Shown piece by piece: positions 33,753-43,014 of a DNA stretch of 64,000 bases. Both the position numbers and the translations under genes were made by a program. The stretch is taken from contig NZ_JBHVAL010000019.1 of assembly GCF_042667405.1 (NCBI RefSeq), positions 1-64,000 of the forward strand. The letters are read 5' to 3'. The notes beneath the pieces are model-generated. The model saw only the letters and a program-made list of their open reading frames with translations, was not told the DNA's origin and did not search any database. Source of the stretch: Arthrobacter sp042667405. Its GTDB lineage: Bacteria > Actinomycetota > Actinomycetes > Actinomycetales > Micrococcaceae. Every line of letters starts with the position of its first letter. Positions within the stretch are counted from its first letter, which is position 1.

Positions 33753-35204
33753 GTGGGAAAGACACTGGCCGAGAAAGTCTGGGACGCGCACGTGGTGCGC
33801 AAGGGTGAAGGCGAAGGAGCCAACGCCCAGCCCGATCTTCTCTTCATTGACCTCCACCTCGTCCACGAAGTGACGTCGCCGCAAGCCTTCGAAGGCCTGC
33901 GTCTGGCCGGCCGCAAGCTGCGCCGCGTCGACCTGACCATCGCCACCGAGGACCACAACACTCCCACGCTGGATATCGACAAGCCGATTGCCGACCTCAC
34001 CAGCCGCACGCAGATCGAAACGCTGCGCGCCAACTGCAAAGAGTTCGGTGTGCGCCTGCACTCGCTGGGTGACAAGGAACAGGGCATCGTGCACGTCGTG
34101 GGCCCGCAGCTGGGCTTGACCCAGCCGGGCATGACTGTGGTCTGCGGCGACTCGCACACCTCCACGCACGGCGCCTTCGGTGCACTGGCCATGGGCATCG
34201 GCACCTCCGAGGTCGAGCACGTCATGGCTACCCAGACTCTGTCCCTGAAGCCGTTCAAGACCATGGCGATCAACGTCGAGGGAACATTGCGTCCGGGCGT
34301 CACCGCAAAAGACATCATCCTGGCCGTCATCGCCAAGATCGGTACCGGCGGTGGCCAGGGCTATGTCCTGGAATACCGCGGTTCGGCCATCCGCGCGCTG
34401 TCCATGGATGCGCGCATGACCATCTGCAACATGTCCATCGAGGCCGGCGCACGTGCCGGCATGGTCGCTCCGGACCAGACCACCTTCGAGTACATGAAGG
34501 GCCGTCCGCACGCGCCGCAGGGCGCTGACTGGGACGCCGCCGTCGAGTACTGGAACACGCTTCACACCGATGCGGACGCGACGTTCGACGTCGAGGTGGA
34601 CCTGGATGCCGACACGCTGGAACCGTTCGTGACCTGGGGAACCAATCCGGGCCAGGGTGTTTCCCTGTCCGCAAAGGTCCCGTCCCCGGAAGACTTCGGC
34701 GACGAAAACGCCAAGCTGGCCGCTGAGCGCGCACTGACCTACATGGGCCTGGAAGCTGGAACGCCCATGAAGGACATCCGGGTGGATACCGTCTTCCTGG
34801 GTTCGTGCACCAACTCCCGCATCGAGGACCTGAGCGCAGCCGCGGACATTATCCGCGGCCGTGAGAAGGACCCGAACGTGCGCATGCTGGTGGTTCCCGG
34901 TTCGGCCCGTGTCCGTTTGGAAGCCGAAGCCATGGGCCTGGACAAAGTGTTCAAGGACTTCGGTGCCGAGTGGCGTTTCGCCGGTTGCTCCATGTGCCTG
35001 GGCATGAATCCGGACCAGTTGGCACCGGGGGAGCGTTGTGCCTCGACGTCCAACCGCAACTTCGAAGGCCGGCAGGGCAAGGGCGGACGCACGCACCTGG
35101 TCTCGCCCGTCGTCGCCGCAGCCACCGCCATCCGCGGAACGTTGAGCTCGCCGTCGGACCTTGAACCGGCGTCGGCCGGAACGCTGACCGGAACCGCAGT
35201 CTAG
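33753..35204 (+). CDS. leuC: 3-isopropylmalate dehydratase large subunit
   Basis: A 483-residue aconitase-family subunit that isomerises 2-isopropylmalate to 3-isopropylmalate in leucine synthesis. The [4Fe-4S] ligands lie in FLGSCTNSRIEDL and GCSMCLGMNPDQ. Further motifs are VCGDSHTSTHGAFG and the LeuC C-terminus SNRNFEGRQGKGGRTHLVSP. The start is GTG, with AAGGGAG ten bases upstream. leuD follows after ten bases. Confidence 0.97.
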   Translation: MGKTLAEKVWDAHVVRKGEGEGANAQPDLLFIDLHLVHEVTSPQAFEGLRLAGRKLRRVDLTIATEDHNTPTLDIDKPIADLTSRTQIETLRANCKEFGVRLHSLGDKEQGIVHVVGPQLGLTQPGMTVVCGDSHTSTHGAFGALAMGIGTSEVEHVMATQTLSLKPFKTMAINVEGTLRPGVTAKDIILAVIAKIGTGGGQGYVLEYRGSAIRALSMDARMTICNMSIEAGARAGMVAPDQTTFEYMKGRPHAPQGADWDAAVEYWNTLHTDADATFDVEVDLDADTLEPFVTWGTNPGQGVSLSAKVPSPEDFGDENAKLAAERALTYMGLEAGTPMKDIRVDTVFLGSCTNSRIEDLSAAADIIRGREKDPNVRMLVVPGSARVRLEAEAMGLDKVFKDFGAEWRFAGCSMCLGMNPDQLAPGERCASTSNRNFEGRQGKGGRTHLVSPVVAAATAIRGTLSSPSDLEPASAGTLTGTAV

Positions 35205-35214
35205 GAGGACCCCC

Positions 35215-35823
35215 ATGGAAAAATTCACGACCCACACCGGCATCGGGGTCCCGCTGCGCCAGAGCAACGTCGACACCGACCAGATCATCCCCGCTGTCTA
35301 CCTCAAGCGCATCACCCGCACCGGCTTCGAGGACGCCCTCTTCGCCGGATGGCGCAAAGACGAGTCCTTCATCCTTAACCAGGCTCCGTTCAATGCCGGT
35401 TCCGTCCTGGTGGCCGGTCCGGACTTCGGCACGGGCTCCTCCCGTGAGCACGCCGTGTGGGCGCTGAAGGACTACGGGTTCAAGGCCGTCCTGTCCTCGC
35501 GGTTCGCTGACATCTTCCGCGGCAACTCCGGCAAGCAGGGCCTGCTCGCTGCTGAGGTTGCGCAGGACGACATCGAGCTCATCTGGAAGGTCCTGGAAAA
35601 CAATCCGGGTACCGAGGTCAAGGTGGACCTGGTGTCCAAGACGGTTGAATGCGGAAACGTCGTGGCACCGTTCGAGATCGACGACTACACCCGCTGGCGC
35701 CTTCTGGAAGGCCTGGACGACATTGGCCTGACCCTCCAGCACGAAGAAGACATCACCGCTTACGAAGCCACCCGGCCCTCGTTCAAGCCGCGGACTCTCC
35801 CGGCGAAAGTGGACGCCGTCTGA
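35215..35823 (+). CDS. leuD: 3-isopropylmalate dehydratase small subunit
   Basis: A 202-residue partner of LeuC forming the swivelling substrate-binding domain. Motifs are QSNVDTDQIIPAVYLKRI, FGTGSSREHAVWAL, SRFADIFRGNSGKQGLL and the C-terminal DDIGLTLQHEEDI. Length is normal. GGAGGACCC precedes the ATG. An intrinsic terminator lies 34 bases after the stop. Confidence 0.97.
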   Translation: MEKFTTHTGIGVPLRQSNVDTDQIIPAVYLKRITRTGFEDALFAGWRKDESFILNQAPFNAGSVLVAGPDFGTGSSREHAVWALKDYGFKAVLSSRFADIFRGNSGKQGLLAAEVAQDDIELIWKVLENNPGTEVKVDLVSKTVECGNVVAPFEIDDYTRWRLLEGLDDIGLTLQHEEDITAYEATRPSFKPRTLPAKVDAV

Positions 35824-35856
35824 CAGCTGACGGATCAGTGGAAATTACGCTGGCAG

Positions 35857-35899
35857 AGGACCGCCGAACCCCTTCGAAAGGGTCCGGCGGTCCTTTTTT
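35857..35899 (+). terminator. Intrinsic terminator after leuCD
   Basis: AGGACCGCCG (35857-35866) pairs with CGGCGGTCCT (35885-35894). The inner arms CCC/GGG surround CTTCGAA, and the stem is followed by TTTTTT. Confidence 0.9.
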
Positions 35900-35947
35900 G
35901 CGCTGGTTTTGCCGAGATCGGATCCGGGTGCCGCGGGGCGGGTCCAT

Positions 35948-35976
35948 TTCGGTTCGGTAACGTGAGCTTCTATGCT
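35948..35976 (+). promoter_or_regulatory. Candidate murA promoter
   Basis: TTCGGT (35948-35953) and TATGCT (35971-35976) are spaced by 17 bases. The predicted leader to the ATG at 36032 is about 48 bases and contains GAGGA near 36017. Confidence 0.45.
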
Positions 35977-36031
35977 TAGCTGGAGCCTTTGTCAGTTTGG
36001 GGGGCGAGTAGTCGTGAGGAAACCGGTATAG

Positions 36032-37357
36032 ATGAGTAGTGTTCTGACAATCCGCGGTGGCGTCCCGTTAACCGGACGAGTGACCGTTCGCGGTGCCAAG
36101 AACCTTGTGCCCAAGGCCATGGTGGCCGCGTTGCTGGGCAGTGAACCATCGGTGCTGAGGAACGTGCCGGAAATCAAGGATGTAGAGGTTGTCACCAGCC
36201 TCCTGCAGCTGCACGGAGTGACTGTCGTCAAGGATCCGGTGACGGGTGACCTCACCCTGGATCCCACGGAAGCCAAGACAGCGTCCAGCACGGCCATTGA
36301 TGCGCATGCAGGGGACTCCCGCATTCCCATCCTGCTCTGCGGACCGCTGATCCACGCGATCGGCGAGGCCTTCATCCCTGACCTTGGCGGTTGCAAGATC
36401 GGCGACCGGCCCATCGATTACCACCTGAACGTGCTTCGTCAGTTCGGTGCCGTCGTGGAAAAGCGTCCGGGCGGCATCCACATTTCGGCCCCGCACGGCC
36501 TCCACGGTGCCAAGATTTCGCTTCCTTATCCGTCGGTGGGAGCTACCGAGCAGGTTTTGCTCAGCGCAACCCGCGCCGAAGGCATCACCGAGCTCATCGG
36601 TGCCGCTACCGAGCCGGAGATCATCGACCTGATCGCTGTCCTGCAGAAGATGGGCGCCATCATCAGCGTCCAGACGGACCGCACCATCCGTATCGAGGGC
36701 GTCAAGGACCTTCGCGGGTACAACCACCGTGCGCTCCCGGACCGGAACGAGTCAGCTTCCTGGGCCTCTGCTGCCTTGGTGACCCGTGGCGACATCTTCG
36801 TTGAAGGCGCCTCCCAGCGCGACATGATGACCTTCCTGAACACCTACCGAAAGGTCGGCGGCGGGATGGACATTGGCGATGACGGAATCCGCTTCTACCA
36901 CCCTGGCGGAAAACTCACTCCGCTGGTCCTCGAAACAGACGTGCACCCTGGCTTCATGACCGACTGGCAGCAGCCGCTGGTCGTCGCATTGACACAGGCC
37001 GAGGGTGTGTCAATTGTCCACGAGACCGTCTACGAGAACCGCTTCGGGTTCACCGAAGCCCTCGCCCGGATGGGAGCGAACATCCAGGTGCACCGCGAGT
37101 GCCTTGGCAGCGTGCCGTGCCGCTTCGGCCAGCGCAACTTCCTCCACTCAGCCGTGATCTCCGGCCCCACCCCACTCCGGGGTACGGACATCGACATTCC
37201 GGACCTTCGCGGCGGCTTCAGCCACCTCATTGCGGCCTTGGCTGCAACGGGAACATCCAAGGTGACCGGGATCGATATCATCAACCGCGGGTACGAGCGC
37301 TTCACGGAGAAGCTGGCCGCACTGGGCGCCGATTTCGACATCACCACCATCAAGTAG
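36032..37357 (+). CDS. murA: UDP-N-acetylglucosamine 1-carboxyvinyltransferase family protein
   Basis: A 441-residue enolpyruvyl transferase catalysing the first committed step of peptidoglycan synthesis. The substrate-binding Lys-Asn pair is in RGAKNLVPKAM (residues 20-30). The catalytic loop is GGCKIGDRPIDYH with Cys121, the residue alkylated by fosfomycin in other MurA enzymes; mycobacteria have Asp here. The C-terminus has DLRGGFSHLIAALAATGTS and GYERFTEKLAALGADF. It is about 20 residues longer than E. coli MurA. It starts a cluster with plsC-like, gpsA and ddl. Confidence 0.93.
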   Translation: MSSVLTIRGGVPLTGRVTVRGAKNLVPKAMVAALLGSEPSVLRNVPEIKDVEVVTSLLQLHGVTVVKDPVTGDLTLDPTEAKTASSTAIDAHAGDSRIPILLCGPLIHAIGEAFIPDLGGCKIGDRPIDYHLNVLRQFGAVVEKRPGGIHISAPHGLHGAKISLPYPSVGATEQVLLSATRAEGITELIGAATEPEIIDLIAVLQKMGAIISVQTDRTIRIEGVKDLRGYNHRALPDRNESASWASAALVTRGDIFVEGASQRDMMTFLNTYRKVGGGMDIGDDGIRFYHPGGKLTPLVLETDVHPGFMTDWQQPLVVALTQAEGVSIVHETVYENRFGFTEALARMGANIQVHRECLGSVPCRFGQRNFLHSAVISGPTPLRGTDIDIPDLRGGFSHLIAALAATGTSKVTGIDIINRGYERFTEKLAALGADFDITTIK

Positions 37358-37368
37358 CGGGGGATCCT

Positions 37369-38142
37369 TTGAAGGAATCGGCCACGAGCCGTGCCGTGTT
37401 CATGTTGCTGGCGGGTATTGCACGCCCGGCAATGAACCTGTTGATGGCCAGGAAGTGGGAAGGCCTGGAGAATCTTCCTGCCGGTGGATTCATCGCGGTG
37501 CCCAACCACTGCACTGAGATTGATCCCATCGTCGTTGGCCACATGGTGTACAACCAGAAGCGCCCGCCGCACTTCCTGGCAAAGTCGGGGCTCTTCAAGG
37601 TGCCCGTGCTGGGTGGACTGTTGCGCGCCACGAATCAGATTCCGGTTGAACGCTCGACGGCGGGAGCGAACCGCTCGCTGCAACTGGCCAAGGAGGTGGT
37701 GGACGCCGGTGGCGCCATCATCATCTATCCGGAAGGTACGCTCACGCGCGATCCCGAACTGTGGCCGATGAAGGGCCACACCGGGGCTGCCCGCCTGGCA
37801 TTGCAGACCGGAGCGCCCGTGGTTCCCGTTGCGCACTGGGGTGCGCAGGAGGTGTTCCCCAGGTACGCCAAGCGTTTCCATGTGTTCCCGCGCAAGACTG
37901 TCCGGGTCCTGGTGGGCAAGCCGGTGGATTTGAGTTCCTTCGTTGACCGGCCGCTGGACCGCGGCACCCTCACCGAAGCCACCGACGTCATCATGGACGC
38001 CATCACCTCGCTCCTGGAAACGCTCCGCGGCGAAGCAGCGCCTGCTGAGCGATGGGACCCCGCGCTCCACAAGCAGAGCAAGCATGGCCGGCTCATTGAA
38101 GGTGCGCCAACCGAAGCCGAGGACCCGGAGGCTGGAAAGTGA
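37369..38142 (+). CDS. 1-acyl-sn-glycerol-3-phosphate acyltransferase (PlsC-like)
   Basis: A predicted 257-residue acyltransferase of phospholipid synthesis. The catalytic H(X4)D motif is VPNHCTEIDP, the glycerophosphate-binding motif is FLAKSGLFKVP...GGLLRATNQIPVER, and motif III is IYPEGTLTRDPELWPMKGHTG. The start is uncertain: TTG at 37369 with GGGGGAT just upstream was chosen; GTG at 37393 or ATG at 37399 are alternatives. Its stop overlaps the gpsA start by four bases. Together with GpsA it leads from dihydroxyacetone phosphate to phosphatidic acid. Confidence 0.88.
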   Translation: MKESATSRAVFMLLAGIARPAMNLLMARKWEGLENLPAGGFIAVPNHCTEIDPIVVGHMVYNQKRPPHFLAKSGLFKVPVLGGLLRATNQIPVERSTAGANRSLQLAKEVVDAGGAIIIYPEGTLTRDPELWPMKGHTGAARLALQTGAPVVPVAHWGAQEVFPRYAKRFHVFPRKTVRVLVGKPVDLSSFVDRPLDRGTLTEATDVIMDAITSLLETLRGEAAPAERWDPALHKQSKHGRLIEGAPTEAEDPEAGK

Positions 38143-39191
38143 CCGTGATCGGGAGCGCGGGCTTCGTTCCCACCACAGTTGCCGTGCTGGGTGCAGGGTC
38201 CTGGGGCACCACGTTTGCGAAAATCCTTGCCGACGCAGCCGAAGCCGCCGGTATCGAGCGCCGCATCCGCATCTGGGGACGCCGCGCAGAGGTAGTGGAG
38301 CAGATCAACTCAGCCCACCGCAATGAGCAGTACTTGAAGGACATTGAGTTGCCTGCGTCCATCACCGCTTCCACTGACGTGGAAGAAGTGCTCAAGGATG
38401 CCACCTTGGTGGTCCTCGCTGTACCGGCGCAGTCGTTGAGGCCCCAACTCGGTGACTGGAAAGCGTTGTTGGCCGCCGACGCCGTTGTGGTCTCCCTCAT
38501 GAAGGGCCTGGAACTGGGCACGGATGCCCGCATGAGCGAAGTGATTGCCCAGGAGCTTGGTCTTCCGGAGTCGCGTGTCGCTGTGGTGTCCGGACCCAAC
38601 CTGGCCATGGAGATTGCCCGCGAGCAGCCAACAGCCTCCGTTGTGGCCTGCAGCGACGCCGACACAGCCGCTGCGATTGCCCTGTGCTGCACTGCGCCCT
38701 ACTTCCGGCCTTACACCAGCACTGACGTTGTCGGTGTGGAAATCGGCGGCATCGTCAAGAACGTCATCGCTTTGGCGGTGGGGATCTGTGAAGGCCGCCA
38801 AATGGGCGATAACACCAAGGCCTCGGTCATTACCCGCGGCCTCGCCGAGACGTCGCGGCTGGCTCTGGCCATGGGTGGCGATGCCCACACGATGGCTGGA
38901 CTTGCCGGGCTGGGCGACCTTGTAGCCACTTGCTCGTCGGCGCTCTCGAGGAATCACACCGCCGGACGGCTGCTCGGTGAAGGGCTGAGCCTGGAGCAGG
39001 TGGCGGAAGAGATGACGCAAACTGCCGAAGGCATCAAGTCCGGCCCTGCGGTGCATGAACTGGCGGGGAAGTTGAACGTTGAAATGCCCATCACCGCGGC
39101 GGTAGTGGCCGTGCTTGAGGGCAGAATGTCCGTTGATGACCTGGGGCCGCGACTGCTGGCCCGGGCACTGAAGTCCGAAGGCGACTACTGA
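38139..39191 (+). CDS. gpsA: Glycerol-3-phosphate dehydrogenase [NAD(P)+]
   Basis: A 350-residue enzyme reducing dihydroxyacetone phosphate to sn-glycerol 3-phosphate. Motifs are VAVLGAGSWGTTFAK, SLMKGLELG, VSGPNLAMEIAREQPT, the catalytic Lys in GGIVKNVIALAVGI, and GLAGLGDLVATCSS. GTG start; GTGA overlaps the plsC stop, and its own stop overlaps the ddl ATG by one base, so the three genes are translationally coupled. Confidence 0.96.
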   Translation: MTVIGSAGFVPTTVAVLGAGSWGTTFAKILADAAEAAGIERRIRIWGRRAEVVEQINSAHRNEQYLKDIELPASITASTDVEEVLKDATLVVLAVPAQSLRPQLGDWKALLAADAVVVSLMKGLELGTDARMSEVIAQELGLPESRVAVVSGPNLAMEIAREQPTASVVACSDADTAAAIALCCTAPYFRPYTSTDVVGVEIGGIVKNVIALAVGICEGRQMGDNTKASVITRGLAETSRLALAMGGDAHTMAGLAGLGDLVATCSSALSRNHTAGRLLGEGLSLEQVAEEMTQTAEGIKSGPAVHELAGKLNVEMPITAAVVAVLEGRMSVDDLGPRLLARALKSEGDY

Positions 39192-40327
39192 TGGTGATTG
39201 AAGAACCCGCAGCCGTGAAGGCCAAACCCCGCGTGGCGATCCTTTTCGGCGGCCGCTCGAGCGAGCACGCTGTCAGTTGCGTTACGGCCGCTGGTGTCAT
39301 GGGCGCCATCGACACGAACAAGTACGAGGTCATCCCGATCGGCATCGCCAAGTCCGGTCAATGGGTTTTGGCATCGGGCGACACCAGCCAGTGGTCCTTG
39401 AGTTCGACGTCCCTTCCCGAGGTTGCGGCGTCGGGCAAAACCGTCACGCTGGCCGAGATCGGCGGCGAACACCAGTTGATCGTCACAGAGCCCAATGCCG
39501 TTCCGCAGGAATTGGGCAGCGTGGACGTGGTGTTTCCCCTGCTGCACGGTCCATGGGGCGAGGACGGCACCATCCAGGGCCTCCTTGAATTGTCCGACAC
39601 GCGTTATGTCGGCGCCGGTGTGCTGGCCTCCGCAGTGGGAATGGATAAGCACTTCATGAAGGTGGTCTTCGAGGCCGCCGGACTGAAGGTAGGTCCCTAC
39701 ATAGCCGTGACGGACCGCGAATGGATGACCGACCCCGAAGCTGTCCGCAAACGCGTGGACAAGCTCGGATTCCCGGTGTTCGTCAAGCCGGCACGTGCGG
39801 GTTCCTCCATGGGTATTTCCAAGGTTGATTCGCTGGAAGGCCTGGATGCCGCCGTCGAAGAGGCGCGCCGCCACGACCTGAAGCTGGTCATCGAGGCCGG
39901 GATCATTGGACGTGAGATCGAATGCGCCGTCCTGCAGGGACGCGGGACCGATGTGCCTCGCACCTCCATGCCGGGTGAGATCGCCGTCGCTGCCGGGGAA
40001 CACCAGTTCTACGACTTCGCTGCAAAGTATGTCGAGGACGGCGCGGCTGCCCTCAGCTGCCCGGCCGACATGCCGGATGAAGCAATCGCAAGGGTCAGGG
40101 AGTTGGCCGCGGTCGCCTTCGACGCCGTGGGTGCCGAAGGCCTCAGCCGTGTGGACTTCTTCTACACTCCTGCGGGCGAGCTGATCATCAATGAGATCAA
40201 CACCATGCCCGGCTTCACTCCCAAGAGCATGTACCCGCAGATGTGGGCTGCCTCCGGACTGGGCTACGCAGAGCTCATCGACGAACTCATCCACTTGGCA
40301 CTGACTCGGAAAACGGGCCTGCGCTAG
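39191..40327 (+). CDS. ddl: D-alanine--D-alanine ligase
   Basis: A 378-residue ATP-grasp ligase producing the D-Ala-D-Ala dipeptide for peptidoglycan. Motifs are VAILFGGRSSEHAVS, PLLHGPWGEDGTIQG, FVKPARAGSSMGIS, and NEINTMPGFTPKSMYP with the omega-loop and metal-binding residues. Length is typical. It ends a coupled murA-plsC-gpsA-ddl cluster and converges with a DUF3515 gene seven bases away. Confidence 0.96.
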   Translation: MVIEEPAAVKAKPRVAILFGGRSSEHAVSCVTAAGVMGAIDTNKYEVIPIGIAKSGQWVLASGDTSQWSLSSTSLPEVAASGKTVTLAEIGGEHQLIVTEPNAVPQELGSVDVVFPLLHGPWGEDGTIQGLLELSDTRYVGAGVLASAVGMDKHFMKVVFEAAGLKVGPYIAVTDREWMTDPEAVRKRVDKLGFPVFVKPARAGSSMGISKVDSLEGLDAAVEEARRHDLKLVIEAGIIGREIECAVLQGRGTDVPRTSMPGEIAVAAGEHQFYDFAAKYVEDGAAALSCPADMPDEAIARVRELAAVAFDAVGAEGLSRVDFFYTPAGELIINEINTMPGFTPKSMYPQMWAASGLGYAELIDELIHLALTRKTGLR

Positions 40328-40334
40328 ATCGCGC

Positions 40335-40844
40335 CTATTTGCTGGAGGGCAGGTTCTGCAGGTCTTCCTGGCCGACGCACTTGCCGGTCGCCTTGATTTT
40401 TCCCACGGCGGCCGCGAGCTCGGTCAGGACGGTTGCGGAACTGATGTTCGCCGATTCCAACTTGACCGGATCGATCAGGATCTCCGTGGCCGGTACACGG
40501 CCGAAAGTGGTCAGCGTGTAGACAGGATCGCCTTCCTTGATGACCCAGTCGATGTCATTGACGCTGACGCAGCGGTCCGTGGTGGGGCCGGGGACGTTCA
40601 CGCCGCAGCGGAGGATGACCTGCGAGGGATCCCCCCAGGCAGCCGTGGCCTGGCTGTTGGTCTTGCGGAGCGCAGCATCGCCGATCTTGTCGGGCAACGC
40701 CACCATCATGGGGGCGCAGGCGGGGTTGGCGGCGTCCGCGGCGGCGGTCACGTCAACAGCAGGTGAGCAGGCCGACAAAGCGAGGACGGATGCGGAGGCC
40801 AGGGAAACGGCCACAGCAGTCTTGCGGAGGGTCTTTCGATGCAT
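40335..40844 (-). CDS. DUF3515 family lipoprotein
   Basis: A 169-residue exported lipoprotein. The signal is basic at its start (MHRKTLRKT), hydrophobic, and ends with the lipobox LSAC. The mature part contains ACAPMMVALPDKIGDAALRK, AAWGDPSQVILRCGV and DRCVSVNDIDWV, matching the actinobacterial DUF3515 family, which commonly neighbours ddl and thiL. Conserved cysteines may form a disulfide. Function is unknown. Confidence 0.85.
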   Translation of the reverse strand: MHRKTLRKTAVAVSLASASVLALSACSPAVDVTAAADAANPACAPMMVALPDKIGDAALRKTNSQATAAWGDPSQVILRCGVNVPGPTTDRCVSVNDIDWVIKEGDPVYTLTTFGRVPATEILIDPVKLESANISSATVLTELAAAVGKIKATGKCVGQEDLQNLPSSK

Positions 40845-40955
40845 CCCTCCAGCCTATCCCGCATGCAGCGGCCGAACCGGCGCGGGTAGCCCCGGTCACA
40901 TTGCCGTGCGGCCGGCGCCCGATCGCTGCGTCGTTATGCTGTCAGGGGTTCGCGA

Positions 40956-40961
40956 TAGCGT
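40956..40961 (+). promoter_or_regulatory. -10 hexamer for leaderless thiL mRNA
   Basis: TAGCGT is followed by six bases and the GTG start at 40968, with no Shine-Dalgarno motif. Confidence 0.45.
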
Positions 40962-40967
40962 AGAGCC

Positions 40968-41981
40968 GTGCCTGCAGAACAACTGACCGTCCAAGACCTT
41001 TCGGAGTCCGAGCTTCTTGCCCGGATCTTTCCCCGCCTGAACAGCAGCGCCGGCGTTCTGCTGGGACCCGGCGATGATGCTGCCCTCATAGCTGCTCCGG
41101 ATGGCCGCACCCTGATTTCCATCGACACCCAAACGCAGGACCAGGATTTCAGGCTTCAGTGGAACAACGGTTACAGGACCACCGGGTATGACGTTGGGTG
41201 GAAGGCTGCGGCGCAGAATCTCAGTGACATCAATGCCATGGGCGGCAGCGCTGCTTCGCTTGTGGTGAGCCTGACCATGCCGCCGTCCACGCCGGTTGAG
41301 TGGGTGGAGGCTTTCGCGGATGGGCTGACCGCGGCCATCGTGGGGTTGGGTGCCCCGGATTGCTCGGTTGCCGGGGGTGACCTTGGGCGCGGCCGTGAGT
41401 TGGCGGTGACCGTCGCCGTCGTCGGGACGCTTGCCGGAATGGCGCCTGTGCTGCGCTCCGGTGCCAGGGCGGGCGACGTCGTAGCTGTTGCCGGGACGTT
41501 GGGGCTGGCGGCCGCTGGCTGGGCGTTGCTTGAAAGCGATGTTCCTTTTGAAAGCCTCAACGAAGAGCTGAAGACCTTCGTGGAGCGCCAATGCAGGCCG
41601 TTGCCGCCGTTGGCGGCGGGCCCGCTTGCTGCCCAGGCCGGCGCAACCTCCATGTTGGATATCTCCGACGGATTACTGCGCGACGGCGGCCGTCTCGCCA
41701 CTGCCAGCGGCGCCGTGCTCGATTTCGATCCCCTTGTGCTGAAAAAGTATGCCGCCAAGCTGGAACCGGCAGCCTCATTGCTGGGCCGGGATGCGATGCC
41801 CTGGGTCCTGGGCGGGGGAGAGGACCATGGCTTGCTGGCTACGTTCCCAGCAGGAATTCAGCTGCCGCAGGGCTTCACTGCGATAGGCTCAGTTCAAGCC
41901 GTTGTCGAGCCGACAGGCAGCGGCGTCCGGATCGCCGGGCATGCTGCTGACACCGTTGGATGGGATCACTTTGCAGACTAA
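40968..41981 (+). CDS. thiL: Thiamine-monophosphate kinase
   Basis: A 337-residue kinase converting thiamine monophosphate to thiamine diphosphate, the cofactor needed by IlvB. AIRS-family motifs are GPGDDAALIAAP, NLSDINAMGGSA, GGDLGRGRELAVTV and MLDISDGLLRDGGRL. GTG start, leaderless-type promoter. The downstream DAK2-domain gene overlaps its 3' end. Confidence 0.95.
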   Translation: MPAEQLTVQDLSESELLARIFPRLNSSAGVLLGPGDDAALIAAPDGRTLISIDTQTQDQDFRLQWNNGYRTTGYDVGWKAAAQNLSDINAMGGSAASLVVSLTMPPSTPVEWVEAFADGLTAAIVGLGAPDCSVAGGDLGRGRELAVTVAVVGTLAGMAPVLRSGARAGDVVAVAGTLGLAAAGWALLESDVPFESLNEELKTFVERQCRPLPPLAAGPLAAQAGATSMLDISDGLLRDGGRLATASGAVLDFDPLVLKKYAAKLEPAASLLGRDAMPWVLGGGEDHGLLATFPAGIQLPQGFTAIGSVQAVVEPTGSGVRIAGHAADTVGWDHFAD

Positions 41982-43014
41982 GATCGCCGCGAATGCGCAC
42001 GCCATGAAACGTTGGCTCGGCAAGGCGGAAGTGGTCCTCGGAAACCACAGTGACCGCCTCAATGCGATCAACATCTTTCCCGTCGCCGACGGAGACACGG
42101 GAACCAACCTGTACCTCACAGTACGTGCTGCGGCCTCCGCTTTGGAGGCAACGGCTTCCGACACCGCCGAAACCGCCCATGATGTCGGCGCCGTGCTTTC
42201 GAAGGCCGGCCAAGTTGCTATGGAGCAGGCGCGGGGCAATTCGGGAACCCTGTTTGCGGTCTTCCTGTGCGCCGCAGCCGAGCCTTTGGCAGGCAAGACC
42301 AGGCTCAGTGCACCGCTTCTGGCCACGGCTCTGAACAGGGCCCAAATCCGTGCCTGGTCAGCACTGAGCGAACCTGTGGCTGGAACCATGCTGTCCGTCC
42401 TGGAAGCCGCTGCTCATGCTGCACAGCGGGTAGACGCTGAACAAGACGGCGATGACAGCAACCATGCGCTCGGACTGTCACTGGATGCCGTGGTGGATGC
42501 GGCCTACCAGGCCGTTCTTCGCACCGAGGATGAGCTGGTCCAGCTGCAGGAGGCGCACGTGGTCGACGCCGGCGGCGTGGGCATGCTGCTGGTGCTGGAT
42601 TGCCTCCGGTCGGCTGTACTGGGCGAGGAACTGCAGGATGAGCTCCTGGACGACCTCCATGGCTATAAGCTGCAGGATCCGCACATTCATGAGCACATGC
42701 CTGCCGATGACGGCGTGGAGGTCATGTGCACCATCAGCCTTTCCCCGCTCAACGCCGCCATCCTGCGCCAACGGCTGGATGAGATGGGGGATTCGGTCAT
42801 CATGAGCCAAGTTGGCGGGGCCCAGCCCAACGACGATGACGACGAAGAATCCATAACGGAAGCAAGCTACCGGTGGCGTGTCCATGTCCACGTCCCCGAC
42901 CCCGCTCCTGCCGTCGAACTGATCCGTTCGCTGGGTGAACCCTCCGACATCGCCGTCAGCCAATTGGCCCTGCCGCGACATGATGAGCCGGACCTGCCAC
43001 GGCATGAGTACTGA
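41941..43014 (+). CDS. DAK2-domain kinase-like protein (FakA/YloV-related, short)
   Basis: A predicted 357-residue protein. The DAK2 domain contains the metal-phosphate motif NIFPVADGDTGTN and the loop MEQARGNSGTLFAVF. This is the nucleotide-binding domain of dihydroxyacetone kinases and of the fatty acid kinase FakA. FakA proteins are near 550 residues; this one is shorter, so part of the C-terminal region is missing. The start is uncertain: ATG 41941 (41-base overlap with thiL), TTG 41974 preceded by GGATGGGAT, or ATG 42004. It overlaps recG by 11 bases. The order thiL-dak2-recG-rsmD is conserved in actinobacteria. Confidence 0.8.
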   Translation: MLLTPLDGITLQTKIAANAHAMKRWLGKAEVVLGNHSDRLNAINIFPVADGDTGTNLYLTVRAAASALEATASDTAETAHDVGAVLSKAGQVAMEQARGNSGTLFAVFLCAAAEPLAGKTRLSAPLLATALNRAQIRAWSALSEPVAGTMLSVLEAAAHAAQRVDAEQDGDDSNHALGLSLDAVVDAAYQAVLRTEDELVQLQEAHVVDAGGVGMLLVLDCLRSAVLGEELQDELLDDLHGYKLQDPHIHEHMPADDGVEVMCTISLSPLNAAILRQRLDEMGDSVIMSQVGGAQPNDDDDEESITEASYRWRVHVHVPDPAPAVELIRSLGEPSDIAVSQLALPRHDEPDLPRHEY

